From Argopecten irradians (lineage: Eukaryota > Mollusca > Bivalvia > Pectinida > Pectinidae): 64,000 nucleotides of DNA. The notes beneath the pieces are model-generated. The model worked only from the letters and a program-made list of their open reading frames with translations. It did no database searches and had not been told where the DNA came from. Made by a program: the position numbers and the translations under genes. Below are positions 11,201-25,684 of this stretch, piece after piece. Each line of letters opens with the position of its first letter. Within the stretch, counting starts at the first letter, position 1. Location: the NCBI RefSeq assembly GCF_041381155.1, contig NC_091134.1, positions 35,283,540 through 35,347,539 of the forward strand. The letters are read 5' to 3'.

Positions 11201-14200
11201 GATTTATTTTCATTTCTTCATAGTTGAAAGGGTGCAATTTCGTAACTTACATATTATACTGGTACTACAATAGATGGAATCTGAGACGAGATGGTAATCA
11301 CGAATAAATAGTAAACATCTACAGCAAATATAAAGTATCAAAATATATCAAAATATATAAATACATCCTGTACAAGAGAGATATTTTTGTGAAACATGGA
11401 ACGTGATGTGCAATCGAAAATACAAGATGTATTATACGTAACAATGATATAATGGTAATGCAAGATTCAAAATAGAAATATTGTGATAGCATTGTAAAGA
11501 AAGTGAAGAAAATATATCTGATAATTACAAGAAAATCCTGAAAATTAAAAGCATGATCATAATAACAAAATATACAATTCATCAATATCTAAATGAACAA
11601 TCACTGAAGCCTAGTGAGTTACAGAGCCATACTGACCTGGATCGAGTGTTGGTACATTGAGAGAATAAGCATGTGAATGTTGCAATATCAAATAATGTCC
11701 ACAAAAGCACCGTTAGCTATATCTGGTGATAGTGTTGATCCGGATAATAACTTAAATGCAGTTTATCTAACCAAAGCAGACAGTGCCGTAAAATATTCCA
11801 TTGGAAATCCCTTTACAATCATAGTCTAAAACTCCAAGATTTAACTGCTAAACAGCACAATATAAAATCGGGGCAGTATTGTAGAGAAGACATTATTTTG
11901 GAATGAATCTGTCACCTCGTAATCCTGTCGTATGTTATTGCATTAAAGTATATCATTACTAGCGTGTCACTGTTATCATTGACGGGATATATGGCCAGGT
12001 GCAAAACTTTTATGATGATTGCAATGTGTTTTTGCATTGTCAGACATTTCAACCATATTATATTAACTTGTTACAATCGCCGGATACACCTCCGTCTATA
12101 CAAACATTGTATATCTATAGTCTGATCCGATATACAATCTACTCGATATAGATCTAAACCTGTGTATTATGTGTATTGCAGATTACAGACAATACAAATC
12201 TTACCATGTAAAACCTGAAGAACAATACAATGTGCAGATATTTTGTTCAGTGTTATATCCTAACATCTCCCGCTAAGTTGTCAGTATGTGTACTTTTCAT
12301 TATGTTCCTCTGTAAGCAGGTGAGATTATTACATCATAAGTTTACGTCATAGCATGACAATGATGTAACAGTCAATAAACATGACGTAACAATAACAATG
12401 TCCTAACAAGAGCAGATACCTTTGCAGACCGGGAAGACTTGGTTTAGGCATATTGGTGTACTCTGGCGCGAATGGAAATCAGATCTGTAGAAGTATATGT
12501 TTGCTGTAACTTTGGTGCCATTGGGTGCAGACTCGTTAACAAATGTGTGAGATATAAAACCTTTGTGATCGGATAAAAAGGAATTATTGATGCAGGCTGT
12601 GCAGGGTTATTATATATTTACTCTGATCGCTCAGAGGTATCAAGGCCAAGATTGTCGTGAAACCGGTGAATCATTTTGTTGTAACATACCTAGCAGATCG
12701 AGATATATTGATACATTATTGTGTTTATATGGTGTATTTATCACTAGTCTGACCTCCCTCGTATATTTAACTGTTCACAATATACAAAAGCAAAGGTGGT
12801 ACAAACTTTCTTTATTTCGAAGTGAATCAGCATTGTTGTAGTGTTGAGTTGAATTAACATTTTATATGTATATGATCATAGACTAGAAATATAATGAAAT
12901 AACTGTTTTATGCATGTATTCATGTATTATTGATATTGTATATTATAACTAATCTTCTTATTGGTAATTGTTGTAATTGAGATTTGACATGTGACAGTAT
13001 GCACTACATGATCTAAAGCTTCGTCTAATATTGAGAATGGATGTTTGACATTTGGTGTGCAAGATCAGCTATTATTCCTCTTCTCAAAAACGACCCAGTG
13101 CCCAGCCATGTGCATTCATTCAACATGTTTAAAGACACAACTGGTTTTAGCAAAGAGAACAGCAGGTACAGAGCATAATTGAAAATCCCTCACAGGATTC
13201 AGCAACAGTTCTCCAAAGTTTGTGTTATTGCAGCCATCTAGCTAAATAGTAACACATCATTGTTAACCTAAACCAGCACCAAAGAGCTAACTTGCCTTTC
13301 AGTGACAACTCGATGATGCTTAATAATTAGAAATATAACTTTGAACATAGAAGTAATTACTTTACTTTGTGGTTGTGTTGTTATATTTGACAGAGAACCA
13401 CATTAAATAGATACTATCAAGTTTTATGGAGTTTACGAGGCGAAATCTTAATAACAATAATAGAAATTACAAATAAAGTCATTAAACTGATAAAAAAATA
13501 CAACAATCAATCATTTTTCTTACTTAATTAACAAAAATACATAATTACCTTGAATTGAAACCCTGTAGGAGGAGAGAGAGAGAGCTGTTCAATCCAATGA
13601 TGGAAGCTTAGATTTCACTCCGCAATTATAGAACAGCATCTGACAAGATCGTTTGTCCTCTGACAATGCCAGAGTGCACAGGAAAACGCTTGAACTTCGA
13701 GTTAAAAAGTTCCCTAATGGGCAATGTTCACATGGACATTCATGACCTGTTGTGTTTCCACGTGTATTGTCTGGTGGAAACTGCCTATAAATCTACCTCA
13801 TTGTTCTCAGGGTTCAGTAATTGCATGGACGTGTCTCTCTGTCACACTGATAATTAGTGCCCATGCAAGGCCCAACATCCTTCTAGCTAGAAAGTCGATA
13901 GCTGTTTGATTATAAAGAAACAATTACCGTTCACACGGCAATATTTGTCTTCTGACCACAGGTAGACACTTAGCCGATAGATCCGACAGGTAAATACAGA
14001 CAGGTCACAAACAGGTATGCTTGATAAAGCTCCCGTTGGGCAAACCGAATATCGAATTTACCTGAGAGACAATGCATCATCGATGACCCCAACCAATGAA
14101 ATGAATGGTTTCGTAAGGAAAATCAAGGTCGTTCAGCTTTTCAATCTGATTTAGTTGTTGAGAAGTCATTTAAGACTGATGTGCACATTAAAAATCTATG

Positions 14201-14618
14201 ATTATGGAAATAGCAGTCATACGGAAATCTTAATCCCCAGTGGGTGTTTGGTAGTCAAGCGTTACAAATTATATGGAAATGCATTTGATTAATTCGGTTT
14301 TGATGTGTTTATATTAAAATTGTAGTTAAATTTGTGTACGTATAATGAGATATGGGATATCTATTAAAATTAAAATCAAATTGGCGTTATTCAAAGCCCA
14401 TTAGCGTTTTATCTGGTATACTAGTAAATGTTGTTAGATATATTCTGTGCCCTACCAATGCACCGTCACGTTCGCTCCTGTTATCGTTAAACTTTAATGC
14501 GTTTATAGAACAAAAATCCGACCTTTGTGTATACGTTAATCCAGTATAAGATAAGCCTTAGTAGAGTACAAACAATCAAAAGTATACCGGTGTGAAATAC
14601 ATAAGCTTACGCCATATT
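5281..14618. other. Gene-poor intergenic region
   Basis: About 9 kb with no reading frame I would call a gene. The longest frames (around 100 codons) have hydrophobic, AT-driven composition and no flanking splice logic. The first few hundred bases are probably the promoter and 5'UTR of the minus-strand 455-aa gene. Exons shorter than about 100 bp could be missed by reading alone. Confidence 0.45.
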
Positions 14619-14802
14619 CTGTAAACTAAGTCATTTTCGTGTGCGATTCAATTTCGTGGGTGTGACTGGGAATCGTGAAAATTAATCACCGCGAAAAATG
14701 TTTCAATCTTACACGCATTAAAACCAAGTGAATCACCGTTGAAAAAATCGTCAGACACGAAAAAACGAAATTAAGTCGTCACGAAAATGACTTTATTTAC
14801 AG
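14619..14802. mobile_element. Palindromic MITE, about 184 bp, TIRs start CTGTAAA
   Basis: The left end CTGTAAACTAAGTCATTTTC and the right end read in reverse complement, CTGTAAATAAAGTCATTTTC, match at all but two positions and continue with GTG. The body contains several CGTG/CACG words and ATTTCGTGGG. No coding capacity. Likely a non-autonomous DNA transposon; flanking TA would fit Tc1/mariner-like insertion but the target duplication is not clear. Related pieces occur at 25.68-25.94 kb, 47.65 kb and probably 42.9-43.05 kb. Confidence 0.75.
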
Positions 14803-17800
14803 TAAATGTTATACAAACTTGCTTTTAGTAAGCACGTCATTTCATTTTTAATGGAAATGGTGTTACCACTGGACTTGAAATTCCACTAGAATAGGTAATA
14901 ATTAAATAATTTTTGCGGATGTTGTGAAATAGAAAGTGAAATTGAATATGATTTAGCTTGTTAAATTATATATATATTTTATATTATTTTAGAAGAAGAC
15001 AAATAAATAAATTGTCATATACTATATTAAAACTTGACCATGTCTCTCGATCTCATTAAAAGCCAAATATTGAATTAGACATTTCAAATGACCTTTAATG
15101 ACATTAAACTAAATGTCAAAATCCAAAAGGAAAATCTATATATGTAAAGTTATTAATATACTTTAGTGGAACTAATTAAGGTCTAACACACATTGGTTAG
15201 CCAAGAAGTATCACAGAGACAATTTATCAGGGACGTATATTGTTTTATTGATTTGTATGTGTTTTGATATAGAATGGTAAAATCCTGGATTTTGTAGACC
15301 TCGGCATTCAACAACATCTCATCTCTCAGCACACAGCAGATGATTATTACCCGTCACTGAAAAGATACGACGTTATTTAAAAGTATCCCCACTGCTGGTT
15401 AAATAATGGATGTTATTTTCAAGAGTTATCCCCTCAGGTGAGTTAAAATGAAATGTTTCAGTAACATTCTCTATTTTAAAGTTGACAATGCAAGTTGAAG
15501 CACTCGTGTTGAGATAAAAAAAATCAAATGGTTTACAGATAACCTATGTCCATCGACTATAATTTCTAGGTATTTTTTATATTATCTATTTCTATTCTAT
15601 TTATTTTTATTCATTTATCTTGAATTGCTTAGGCTTCCTAAAATACAAATGGCTGTCAAACATCTGAAGAAATGATGACTGCTATACCGGGGCATCTGTA
15701 AACCATTTGATGTTATTATGTCCACACGAATGTCTTTAACTTGTATTGTCATAAGTACTATATTATATACTAGCTCTGCGTAAACCATTTTCTAATATGA
15801 TTTGTGTTACATTGTACACATGAGTTTGGATTGTTCAGTTTTCCCGTTATGGTTTCTAGTACTATATGTTTGATGTTCTAAAGGTACCATCCATCTCTCA
15901 TTTGATATTATACTCTGTTCTCGTGTCCTTATTTGCTGAGCACGGTGTCGTCCGGTGTCGTAGATTGAGTACCTGGTTCCAATCTCTGTCAAAGTCTTGA
16001 ATTCATTGATATTGTTTTGAGTGTAATTTACTTTTAGAATCAAATGACAGCTTAGTTGACTTTTCACGTATTTAATAAAAACCTAGTAAGACTATGTTTT
16101 AGCACATCAGACAATAATGTTATAGCTTTATTTGCAATACTGTTGAGCCGTTCTCGACCATGAACAGTTTATATCCATAATGGGAATATCTAGGGGAAGA
16201 GTAAGTAGTGTTAGTGATGATGTAGATTATTGTCAGGTAAAAACTGTATAACATTATATTTTCGTTGTGTAGACATGTTCGTTGTTTTCTTGCATATTGT
16301 GGAACCACGAAAATAAAAGCTGCGAATCGTGATTTATAAATAATTGTTATCGTTGTTCCGTTTGATAACCGAGAGTATTTCTACTCACGAAATGATTTGA
16401 TTTTTAAACTACAAAAGAAAGTACCCACGGATATTTCTTGTTATACAGTATGTGCTGAGTACATCTACATTCATATTTTGTGTTCAGTTTTATATACAAT
16501 TGCATGAACGCCATAGGAAGAATATATAAGGTTATAATTGAGTATTACATTTGTGTCACTTGGTGCAAGACAAGCGTCTAACGCAGAATAGTTAAAGGGA
16601 GATCACTCGAACGACCCATGTCTGAAAGTGTGTTAACTTGTTCAATCGTCTTATAATTTACAAATAATAGTTCATTAATAAAATTGTGAAAATATTAAAC
16701 AAATGACTGGAATCAATTAATAAAATAAAGAGATATGCATAGCAATTCAAAGAAATAAAAATGAATAAATAAATAAATAAGTAACCAATTACCTATACTT
16801 ATATTTGATTTGTTGTTCATGCAGTGACTAATAGTACTAAGACAGTGGTCAGGTTAGGCGAAATGAAATTCAAGGTATAGCTGTCATTTGTTGAAGTCAA
16901 AATAACCTGATACGGTTCAAGTATAAGTCATTGTTAAAGGATGAAGAAATATTGTGAGGTATGATTTGGCTATTAAAAGATAATGTTGACTATGGAGGGA
17001 TTATTTTCACCCTTTTCAGAAAACAATTGCCATGTTAGCTATTGAGAAATTAAATATTAATTGATAATTTATTGTTGGTTAACCTTAGCTACTGAAAGAT
17101 AATCTTTTGCAAACAACAATATTAAGAGAAATTATATATTGAAAGAAAACGCTATTATTAGATAATGTCAGCTGCTAAAAGATTCTGTCAGATTTCAAAC
17201 ATTCCATATACATGTTCGTGTTTGAGTTCTGCTCGGACGAACGGAAGCGGATTGCCTCTAAAGGGAAGGTTTTTGTCCACACTGTAGGAATTTTTCGTCA
17301 TATATTAAATGAATAAGTATTTCAATTAACTTTCACAGTCTCTAATGTTACAAAAATATAGAATTACATGTAATATACGAGTTTATTCCCGTGTATATTA
17401 TAAGCATAAGCACACAAATAAAGTATTTTAAACAGTTTGAATTATATGCGATATGATTTTTTATGTAAATATCTCGCGAGTCTTCTGAGTGCAATTCAAA
17501 AAGAAAATCCAAACTACTCTTAACTACAGCCCGCGACCAGTAATTAATATGTAACTAATCCACCAAGAGCATACACTCTATACTTTAATAAACTCTTTAT
17601 TACTACATACACAAAGTGGATATTATAAATACCCTATGTTGACGACTGTGTCGGCTCTATAAATCACAAAAGACTTAACGGATTTGCTGACAACCCCCAA
17701 TGATTACGCTGAACACATTGAATGTGTAGTATGTTAGTGTGGTACACCTCGAAGTAGGTATATTTATTCGTGCACACCCATTGGTGTACTTGAACATTAT

Positions 17801-18699
17801 TACGTATTTATCTTGTATGCAGTTAAACATACTGTGCATTAGCGACTTCCTCAAGTTAATGACCACCTGCTTAGTAAGACCTCTTTTTGGAGTCCCAAAT
17901 GGTCAATCACAAAGCCGTGAACTGTGTAAATCGGACACTTGACTATAATGATAATTTTCCCCTTACCTCATTACTGGTCTCTATAGACATGCTTGGGAGT
18001 TTTAAATAAAAAATGTATGAAAATGTTGTAATTACAAACTTGAAATATGTTCTATTTTAGTCACTTTGTTTATATAAATATATAATTGCGATTATAACAT
18101 GCTTAGACAAAATGCAGTTGTGTCCAATTAAAATGATGTTTAATTTAAAATAATATGCATTAACTATTGATACATATTAATGATTAAAATATCATTTTAT
18201 TGACTATGAAGAAATTAGCATTTGAAATGTGGAGCACCGAAGTAGAGTATTAACGCCTATATAATGCATTGTGGGTAAAACAAACGTAGGTGTAAATTCG
18301 CAAATTAACATTTAAATCTGCACAAGTACTAATTGTTTTAAATACATGATTTGATTGACATTAAGTCGACTACATTGTAAATAATCTTATCGATAAAATT
18401 GGTAACAAACAACAATAATTCATGCTGAACAATTCTAACTTTATTTTTTTCCTAAAGAGTATACACTGGATTGGGTAAGGGCATTAATAAAGGCCTGTGA
18501 TCCTCTAATATTGTATGTACATATGCATGTGTATTGGGTATTGTTTGGGGTGATTCATTAAATCAGATTTAAAACGTGCCGGTAAAGGTATCTGCTTTAA
18601 TAAAGAATTAATCGCTCTACCTTAATCCTGTCACACATGAGTGAACAGACTAAACAGGTCTTGTGTATTAGGAGCTGGTATTCGTATACTTTACAAGTA

Positions 18700-18933
18700 T
18701 CATACCACCAATAGTAACAAGCTTTCAATCGACAGTATTTCATCACGGAATACTCTGTCAAAGGATTCTAAAGGTACGGAATGGTTAGCAATATCCTCAT
18801 CTGAAATGTGAAATGTGTTGCTCGCTGCAAAAAGGGTGAGTGAACTCAGCCAAAGACAAAATGGACGTGATAGGAGACTCGCTGTGAAGACTAGTTTATG
18901 TTTTAAACACCATACATATGTACCAATGATCAT
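18700..18933 (-). CDS. Weak candidate small ORF with N-terminal hydrophobic segment, 77 aa
   Basis: A true ATG at 18933 opens a 77-codon frame. The N-terminal half is hydrophobic (LVFTASLLSRPFCLWLSSLT) and is followed by an acidic, polar segment (HISDEDIANHSVPLESFD), the general shape of a small secreted protein. Against it: no homologue recognised, a hydrophobic C-terminus, no clear flanking splice sites, and an isolated position. It may be chance. Confidence 0.15.
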   Translation of the reverse strand: MIIGTYVWCLKHKLVFTASLLSRPFCLWLSSLTLFAASNTFHISDEDIANHSVPLESFDRVFRDEILSIESLLLLVV

Positions 18934-21507
18934 TAGATAGACTCTAAATTGATACGCGATTTTGTGAATGGAGATACCGTGCCTGTTCTAAGTTAAGATA
19001 TATCATACTGGTATCATAGAAGGCTGAAGAAACGCAATAATGGACATACAGGAAAAGTACTTCTGTTAACGGCTAGACATTGCATCCACTATGTCATTTT
19101 CTGATTGTTGATGGAACACATGTGAATTTGAGAATGGTAAGTACCAATATTGGTTTGATTTAAGGTATTATTAACATCGGTAAATTGTCACTGAAATTAA
19201 GACGACTTGATAAGTCATCTGTCATACATTTACATTGAAGTTATTGGTAGAGCTAATATGCCAATGTAACACTACATTAGCCATGGCGACAAAACGAGGA
19301 AAACGAACGCTTAATTTTTAAAAAATGGGAGAAAAGCTTAAACTTAATAAAGACGTAGGGACGTATACTGATATTTTTGTCTCCAATAACGATGAGTATA
19401 ATATGAACATCGGTAAAGATTTAATGGGAATGAGTACTAAAGAACCGAGCTTAATTAGAATTGTGTAAGTTCGTGTTCATGTGGTAGATATTGGTATCAT
19501 GATAATGCAGAAGTATACGAAGATGGCGTCTATTGTACATTGGTAACATGATAAAAATCATAAACAGAATATTGGGAAACATACGCAATGTAAACAGATA
19601 ATCATTATTAAATCCTATTGCTTTAAAGACCATTCAAAGAAATAATAGAATCATCTATGTAAGAGACGAATCTACTAAATGTGTTATGCTTTCATATCGT
19701 AAATAATGACCACTTACATTATTATCATGACTTGTGCTATCAGCCTGTTTTTAAAGGGTTTATAGTTTGGAGGACTTTTTCTCAGGTCGCAAGTCTCATT
19801 TTCAGGCTTAATATTTTGTTCAACAATCTTTCGATTTCAGTCTGCGCTTTAAGTCTTGTTTTGTCGTGTTTCTTCAGATGTTATTTTGTACTGTATGAAT
19901 TTTCTGCATGTCTTAGTTTATATATCCGTAACTTATATTGTTTCGTATTTGGATATTATATTTCTTACTTAACCGGGTTCTACAAGTCCTGTTTTATATG
20001 CGATTAATATTTTTCAGTGACCATGACCTCGGTAAACGGTAGGCCATATTGTATTTATACACCCTGGTCGGTAGGGTATCCACACGCCATTACGACTCAG
20101 ATCCCAAAGATAAAAGTTTAATGTTATCGGGGTGACGGCCCGCTCATCACTATACTGACACAATAGCACCAATCAATAAAGCCGTGAACGATCACCCATA
20201 AAAATATAGGTATAAAACTACATATCCCTCCCATCAAACTTGGACCGACTTATCGTCAATGCAGGTCAACATTTACTTTCATTTAGCAACGAGTGATTTA
20301 CGAATCTGATTTAAAAGTAGTTAATGCATTTTTGATATGACGGTTTTATATTTTACGCGACGGATTCAATTTAATTCAATATGTCGTCTACCCATAATAC
20401 CCATTGAAGTGATACTCACCCCATGGGCTATGATTATTTTGATAGACAACATTGTTTATGTTACATAATCTATTGCACCGAAAACAAGCAATTTCCGTTA
20501 AGCTGAATTTGAATTATTTTCATTGAAGTTCAAACTTTAATTATTTAAAATCTAGTAAACTACGTCCTAGTTATGATATAGGATTAATTAAATAGTGTAT
20601 TGAGAATACCCAATGACAATCTGAGAGAGTGATGAACACGCCTTTACATCAAAGTCTTCTATATGATTTGACATGAGCACTTAGAGTCATTGCTATTAAC
20701 ATATAGCACAGTTGAAGGACTATACACTTTCTTAACAGGAATGGCGTGATTTGAGTTGAAATTCTTTTTGAGCAGACTTTGATGCGTGTTTGGCATGGAT
20801 CACATCTACCGAGTTTGGCATGCATCACATCTATGGAACCCTTAGGTTAATTCCGATTCAGGACAAGTACTGTGTCTTCTAGAGCATCGTATATATAGTT
20901 TAAAGATGACCTGGGTGAAATGTGTGTATCCAGAGCTCACTGATAAATGACAGCTTTGTTGGTGGTAAATTTCACCTTTCTTGACAGTTTCAGTCAATTA
21001 TAGAATCACACCAGTACACAAATACTATTTGTTGTAGTTATTTTGGCGATAATTTGATTATGAACACAGACATCTCCAATATTTGCTAACCACCATATAA
21101 ATCACATCTCTAGAAGGCGCCATAATCTCATCATTATCACGTCTCACTATGTCGTAAAATATCCTTTTCGAGAATGTCTTTCACAGAAATTTGTTTGAAC
21201 AACAGAACATTGGTGATATCGGGTTGATTTTCCGAAAGCCCATTTCTGGAGTCCTGATCTTTGATTGTTTTAAGCTTGGTATAATGTGTAATGGTAGTGT
21301 AAGAGAGAAGCACACGTGTATAAAAAGTGTTACTCCGACTTATCTTGATGTATTTGATTTAATATACTCTCTAGTTCCAGTTTTATTTGTTCAGATTTCG
21401 ATGTGCTTTATGCAAATCGAGCCAAAAAGCATCAATATTTCTCCTTACAAATAACTATATTTTGGCATGGCTTCTTGTGTGTCTGAATCTTGAATATTTG
21501 CAGTAAA

Positions 21508-21672
21508 TAAACACCTGTTTATAAAGACCACCGAAAGGGCCAAGAAACAATGGTTTTTCTACAAGTTTGACACCCTATACCAAAATGTTCAGTTCGTGAC
21601 CCTCTTTCGGAAAAACGATAGTGTCAATTTTTTGACCATGTAGAGGGGTCAAGGTCAAAGGTGGTTTATAGG
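21508..21672. mobile_element. Probable MITE with imperfect inverted ends
   Basis: The left end reads TTTATAAAGACCACCGAAAG and the right end, in reverse complement, reads CCTATAAACCACCTTTGACC. They match through TATAAA and ACCACC. The interior has no coding frame. The short imperfect match keeps confidence low. Confidence 0.35.
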
Positions 21673-24202
21673 CTTACAAACGACTAAAAACTGGCGGGAG
21701 TGAGATTATATGTTGATTTTCAGAGGAACTAACTTGATTTTTCTTCTTCAATGTACAGAATACAGAGGTAGTCGCTAAAGCATGGTTAACTTCATTTGTA
21801 AAACCTTTATCTATTTACCAAACATATTTATGACATATGCAGTACTTATATTGTCAAGTTAAGATAAGATATTATTAAGAAGTCATTGTTTATCATGTAG
21901 ATACACGGATTCATCTTCTTAACTTCCTGGTTCACAGACGACATACTTTAATCTATACCTCTCTAAAGTGTAATTTAAACATTTTAATTAACAACAAATT
22001 TATATCGTGTAAATGATAAGGAAAAACGTTTTATTACAAAGTCGACGCCGGATACTCTAGGCAAGCACTTGATTTGTAGACTAGAACATATAACCTTGTA
22101 AGTGATAGAAATGACAGATCATTCGTAAATGTTATTAGCTACAACCAATATCCTGTCGACCAAATGTGGATCTACACCTACATCCCAAAGTGCCAAGTCT
22201 TGTATAGGGAAACATTTTTATGAGTTAAAAATATTGAACTGAGTCTACGTGTTTGTTTTTATTTCTATATTCATACCTATTAGTTAATATATGTGTCTTT
22301 TTGACTCTGCGATAATGTATTCATTCAGGTTTTTCTATGCGCTTTATTTTTTTAATATTTTACATTTAAATCGATTTAAATTGAATATATTCTTTCACAT
22401 CATGTTTCTCTAAACTTAAGTTAATTGTGAGATTTCATCATTTTGAAAGCACATGTCTTTGGAAATTGCTCTTAAAATTATTGCAAATTAACCTATACTA
22501 TGTTTTAAATCATAATTATGATTTTAAGCAATAGTATGTAAAGCTGTTAATTAATTAAGAAGTGAATATTGCTTTGGTCGAGTTCTAGGGGTGCTGAGTA
22601 TAGAGTTTCTTTTGCAAATTTTTTAATGAACTGCATGCGAACTTTAGGGAAAATTGAAATATTTTCAAATATTTTAGCTATTGTTATCACATGATGCACG
22701 CGATTATTTTTTTATTTCTTTTTACCTTGTACAAGACACATTGTAAGATAAGTCTCGATAAAATATTTTAAACTATTTTTCAAAACGAAATTAGTTCTTA
22801 TCTGATATATTTCAAATTTTGGATTCGCATTATGTCTAAAATTCTTTTGATTCATTTTTACACGTCTGTAATACATGAAGCACCCATACGATATAATCAA
22901 GTATATAGACACTACACATCTATGTATTAGCGATAAGTCTTAGTTAAAGGTGTAACTGGACAGGTAGATAATGTACCATATACCAATGATATCTCTGATT
23001 AGAGATTTAACTAATGCATTTTTTTTTCTAGCAAAATAATTTATTGCGACCCAAAGGAGGTTCGTGGCATGACGCTTCCATTGAAATTAAAGTTAATGAA
23101 GTAGCTATAGAATTGATATTACCACGAAACAGTCATTTTGAAATATGTTTTTTTTATGAAAATCTTGCACTTAGTAATTGAAGCACATTCATTTTCGCTT
23201 AATTATTGACATGCAACCAGATCATTATCAACCACCTGGTAATAATATCACAAAACCTTTCATAAAATCACTGAACGAATTACCTAATGATTTAAATAAC
23301 TATTTTAATTAAGACAGGTAATCCAAAGGCCACATATAGACATGATTGCTTATCATACAATGTATTCATGCGCATAATTTGCCCTATTTGTTAATGCTAC
23401 CGCATTCTTTTTTGGCTTTATACCGGAAAGTACTTAAAGTTTAATCATTCAATAAAAGAAATATGATTACAGTGCCCGTCGTTATGGGGATTCGAACTTG
23501 CACTAAGTGTTCTACTTTTAAATCAATCAAAGTTCTGTCAACTTCAATGTCAAAACATGAAATCAATTTTTAGTAAAGTGCATCATCTTTTAGTGGCAAT
23601 AATAACACAGACTTTCTTGGAAATGTAGCAATGAGGTGACGGAAATCAAAGACAAATCGCAGTCGGTGGAATGTTTCAAAAAGTAAGGCATTGATATCTT
23701 CAAATGTTTTATTTAAACGAGGAAATTGGTGGATTAACTCGTGTACGTACGTATGGGGTAGGAGCTCCAAGCTTCGCTTTATCGGAGATTATATCTACAA
23801 AGGAAATCAATACATATTTGTTCGGTTTATTGGATTACCTTACAGTGTATATGATTAATCTCAATTCAACAACTACATGTACGTTGTACTTCTTCGCTTT
23901 AACTGGAATTTCTAATATTATTGATGACCCTTTGATGACCTTTCAAATGAAGAAATTTTTTCTGGAATATGGAGTTCCTGAACAATTGGTACAAAACAGT
24001 GTTGTGCAATACTGTGCAACATATCAGCTGACACATTTGCTCAAGGAGTAACTTTTTTGTGACTGTTCCTTTTCATGGACCGATGGATCAATTTAAGGTG
24101 TGGGATACCTGTTAATCTGTTAATTACATGTTCATTCATATACACTGACATAGTTAGTATATAGCCATTAATAGATTGACATATGGTGGGGTATCTTAAT
24201 TC

Positions 24203-24252
24203 AATAAATAAAAGAACTCTTTTACTTAATAAATAAAAGAACTCTTTTACTT
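24203..24252. repeat. 25-bp perfect tandem duplication
   Basis: Two identical 25-base units starting AATAAATAAAAGAACTC lie head to tail at 24203 and 24228. Each contains the near-palindrome AAAAGAACTCTTTT. Confidence 0.9.
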
Positions 24253-25139
24253 AATATATACCTCTTATATAAAGTTACTGTACATATTGATATTTTAGCG
24301 TGTTCATATTTTACAGCATTCTAAGTGTTCTCAGTGCCCTAATTTTCACGGTGTACGTCTATAATGATATCATTTATGTGTAAAACTTGACCTTGCTAAT
24401 AATTGTACGTTTATCCGTATTTAAATCTTAGAAACATAAATTCAAACTATTCTGGGTAGTGACAAAAATGTTGGCATTAATTCATATCATTGTGTCTCTA
24501 CACTTATCTTGAAGTTTAGCCCTCTTTATTTGTATATTCAATTTCATAGATTTTTTTTTAATGTTTAATTTACTGTTATGGCAAGAGATAGATCCTATTT
24601 TAATCTGACTTCATAAAGAACATGGTCAAATTATACCATACTATATTACAATTTCTCTATCTATTTACATGTGCGTAGTATTGAATTTACATATTGGTTG
24701 CTATATATTTTTTTTAGTTTATTAGATATCTCTAGCTTTGAAAATCAATATACTGTCTACATATATACTTATACCTATAGACTCCTATTCATTATTGTGT
24801 AGTATGTATGACTTTTTTGTTTTTGTTCTTTTTTCCCTCTGTCTTTATAGCTGCTGAGTAAAGTGAATCTGGGTTACCTCCCCTTACTAATATTATTATT
24901 ACTAATAGTTGTTCATAAATCAATCAAAATACACATACAAGTATATTTTTTTCCTATAAGATTATTAGTCGACAAAACTAATTTATCAAATATAGTAATT
25001 TGCAAATTCATCTTACTATTTTATGTGTCTTATGTGCTTTTTTATCCTTCTGATAGAAATGTAATGTATATGTCATGTCAAGTTTATGTCCCATGTATTT
25101 GTAAATGTGTTATATGTAAAAACTGGGGAAAAAATAAAA

Positions 25140-25156
25140 TAAAATAAAAAAAAATA
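25140..25156 (+). repeat. (AATAA)n tail, possible retroelement 3' end
   Basis: A-rich tail AATAAAATAAAATAAAA preceded by several hundred bases with no gene. The shape fits the 3' end of a retroposed sequence, but I cannot identify the body. Confidence 0.3.
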
Positions 25157-25256
25157 TGTTACAATTGAACTAAGTTTGCTTAGTGTGCAATACATACTAG
25201 TAAATTAACATGTTTTATCTACATAACTTATTTCACAATAAACATTCCGTCCTTGG

Positions 25257-25430
25257 ATATTACAGAGTTATCTGTCCTTGAGGGTAGGTATTGATTGTAA
25301 CTTTATGTTTATTTGTGAGCGTAACGTGATAGTTTTTAAGGAATTCGAACACGGCGTAATTTTCGCTCATAATAAGATATAATGATATCACGACAGATAC
25401 ATACTCTTAAGGGAGAAAACTCTGTCATAC
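25257..25430. mobile_element. Foldback MITE, family with ACAGAGTTATCTG ends, copy 1
   Basis: The left arm reads ATTACAGAGTTATCTGTCCT and the right arm, in reverse complement, reads ATGACAGAGTTTTCTCCCTT; the arms stay alignable for about 50 bases (left GGTAGGTATTGATTG, right AGTATGTATCTGTCG). About 174 bp, non-coding. Two more copies are in the last long MLYCD intron at 60770-60922 and 60999-61752. Confidence 0.65.
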
Positions 25431-25684
25431 ACATATGCGGAATAACGAATAGTGATTACCATTTCATATGATATGACATGGAGATATCAATAACGTCTAA
25501 ATAAAGGTAACCAGTATATGCTTGTATGCAGTTTTTTTCAAAAACATTAACAACAACGTAATATTGATTTGATAATTGTAACATGATCTAAGTGTATAAA
25601 CTGTCTGTATTAATATTGGAACATCTCCCAATGTAAGTTTCGTTATCGTCCAATTCTAATCAATGCACTTTTATTCTTGTGTGC

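Larger units (their letters stand above)
14803..25256. other. Gene-poor intergenic region
   Basis: No convincing gene in about 10 kb. Weak candidates are a minus-strand frame at 18700-18933 and a plus-strand frame at 23704-24051; neither has recognisable homology. Small repeats: a probable MITE at about 21508-21672 and a 25-bp duplication at 24203-24252. A reverse-complemented tRNA B-box-like word (GGATTCGAAC) at about 23490 lacks the rest of a tRNA. Confidence 0.4.

Noticed and set aside
15807-16067. 86-codon minus-strand frame with balanced composition
   Set aside because: It has no ATG near its 5' end (first codon GTG), no homologue recognised and no clear acceptor.
23460-23545. Possible tRNA or tRNA-derived SINE on the minus strand from a GTTCGAATCC word
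   Set aside because: Only the B-box-like word is present. The T-arm stem does not pair and there is no A box or acceptor stem.
23704-24051. 115-codon open frame
   Set aside because: No recognisable domain, AT-driven composition and no splice context; likely chance.
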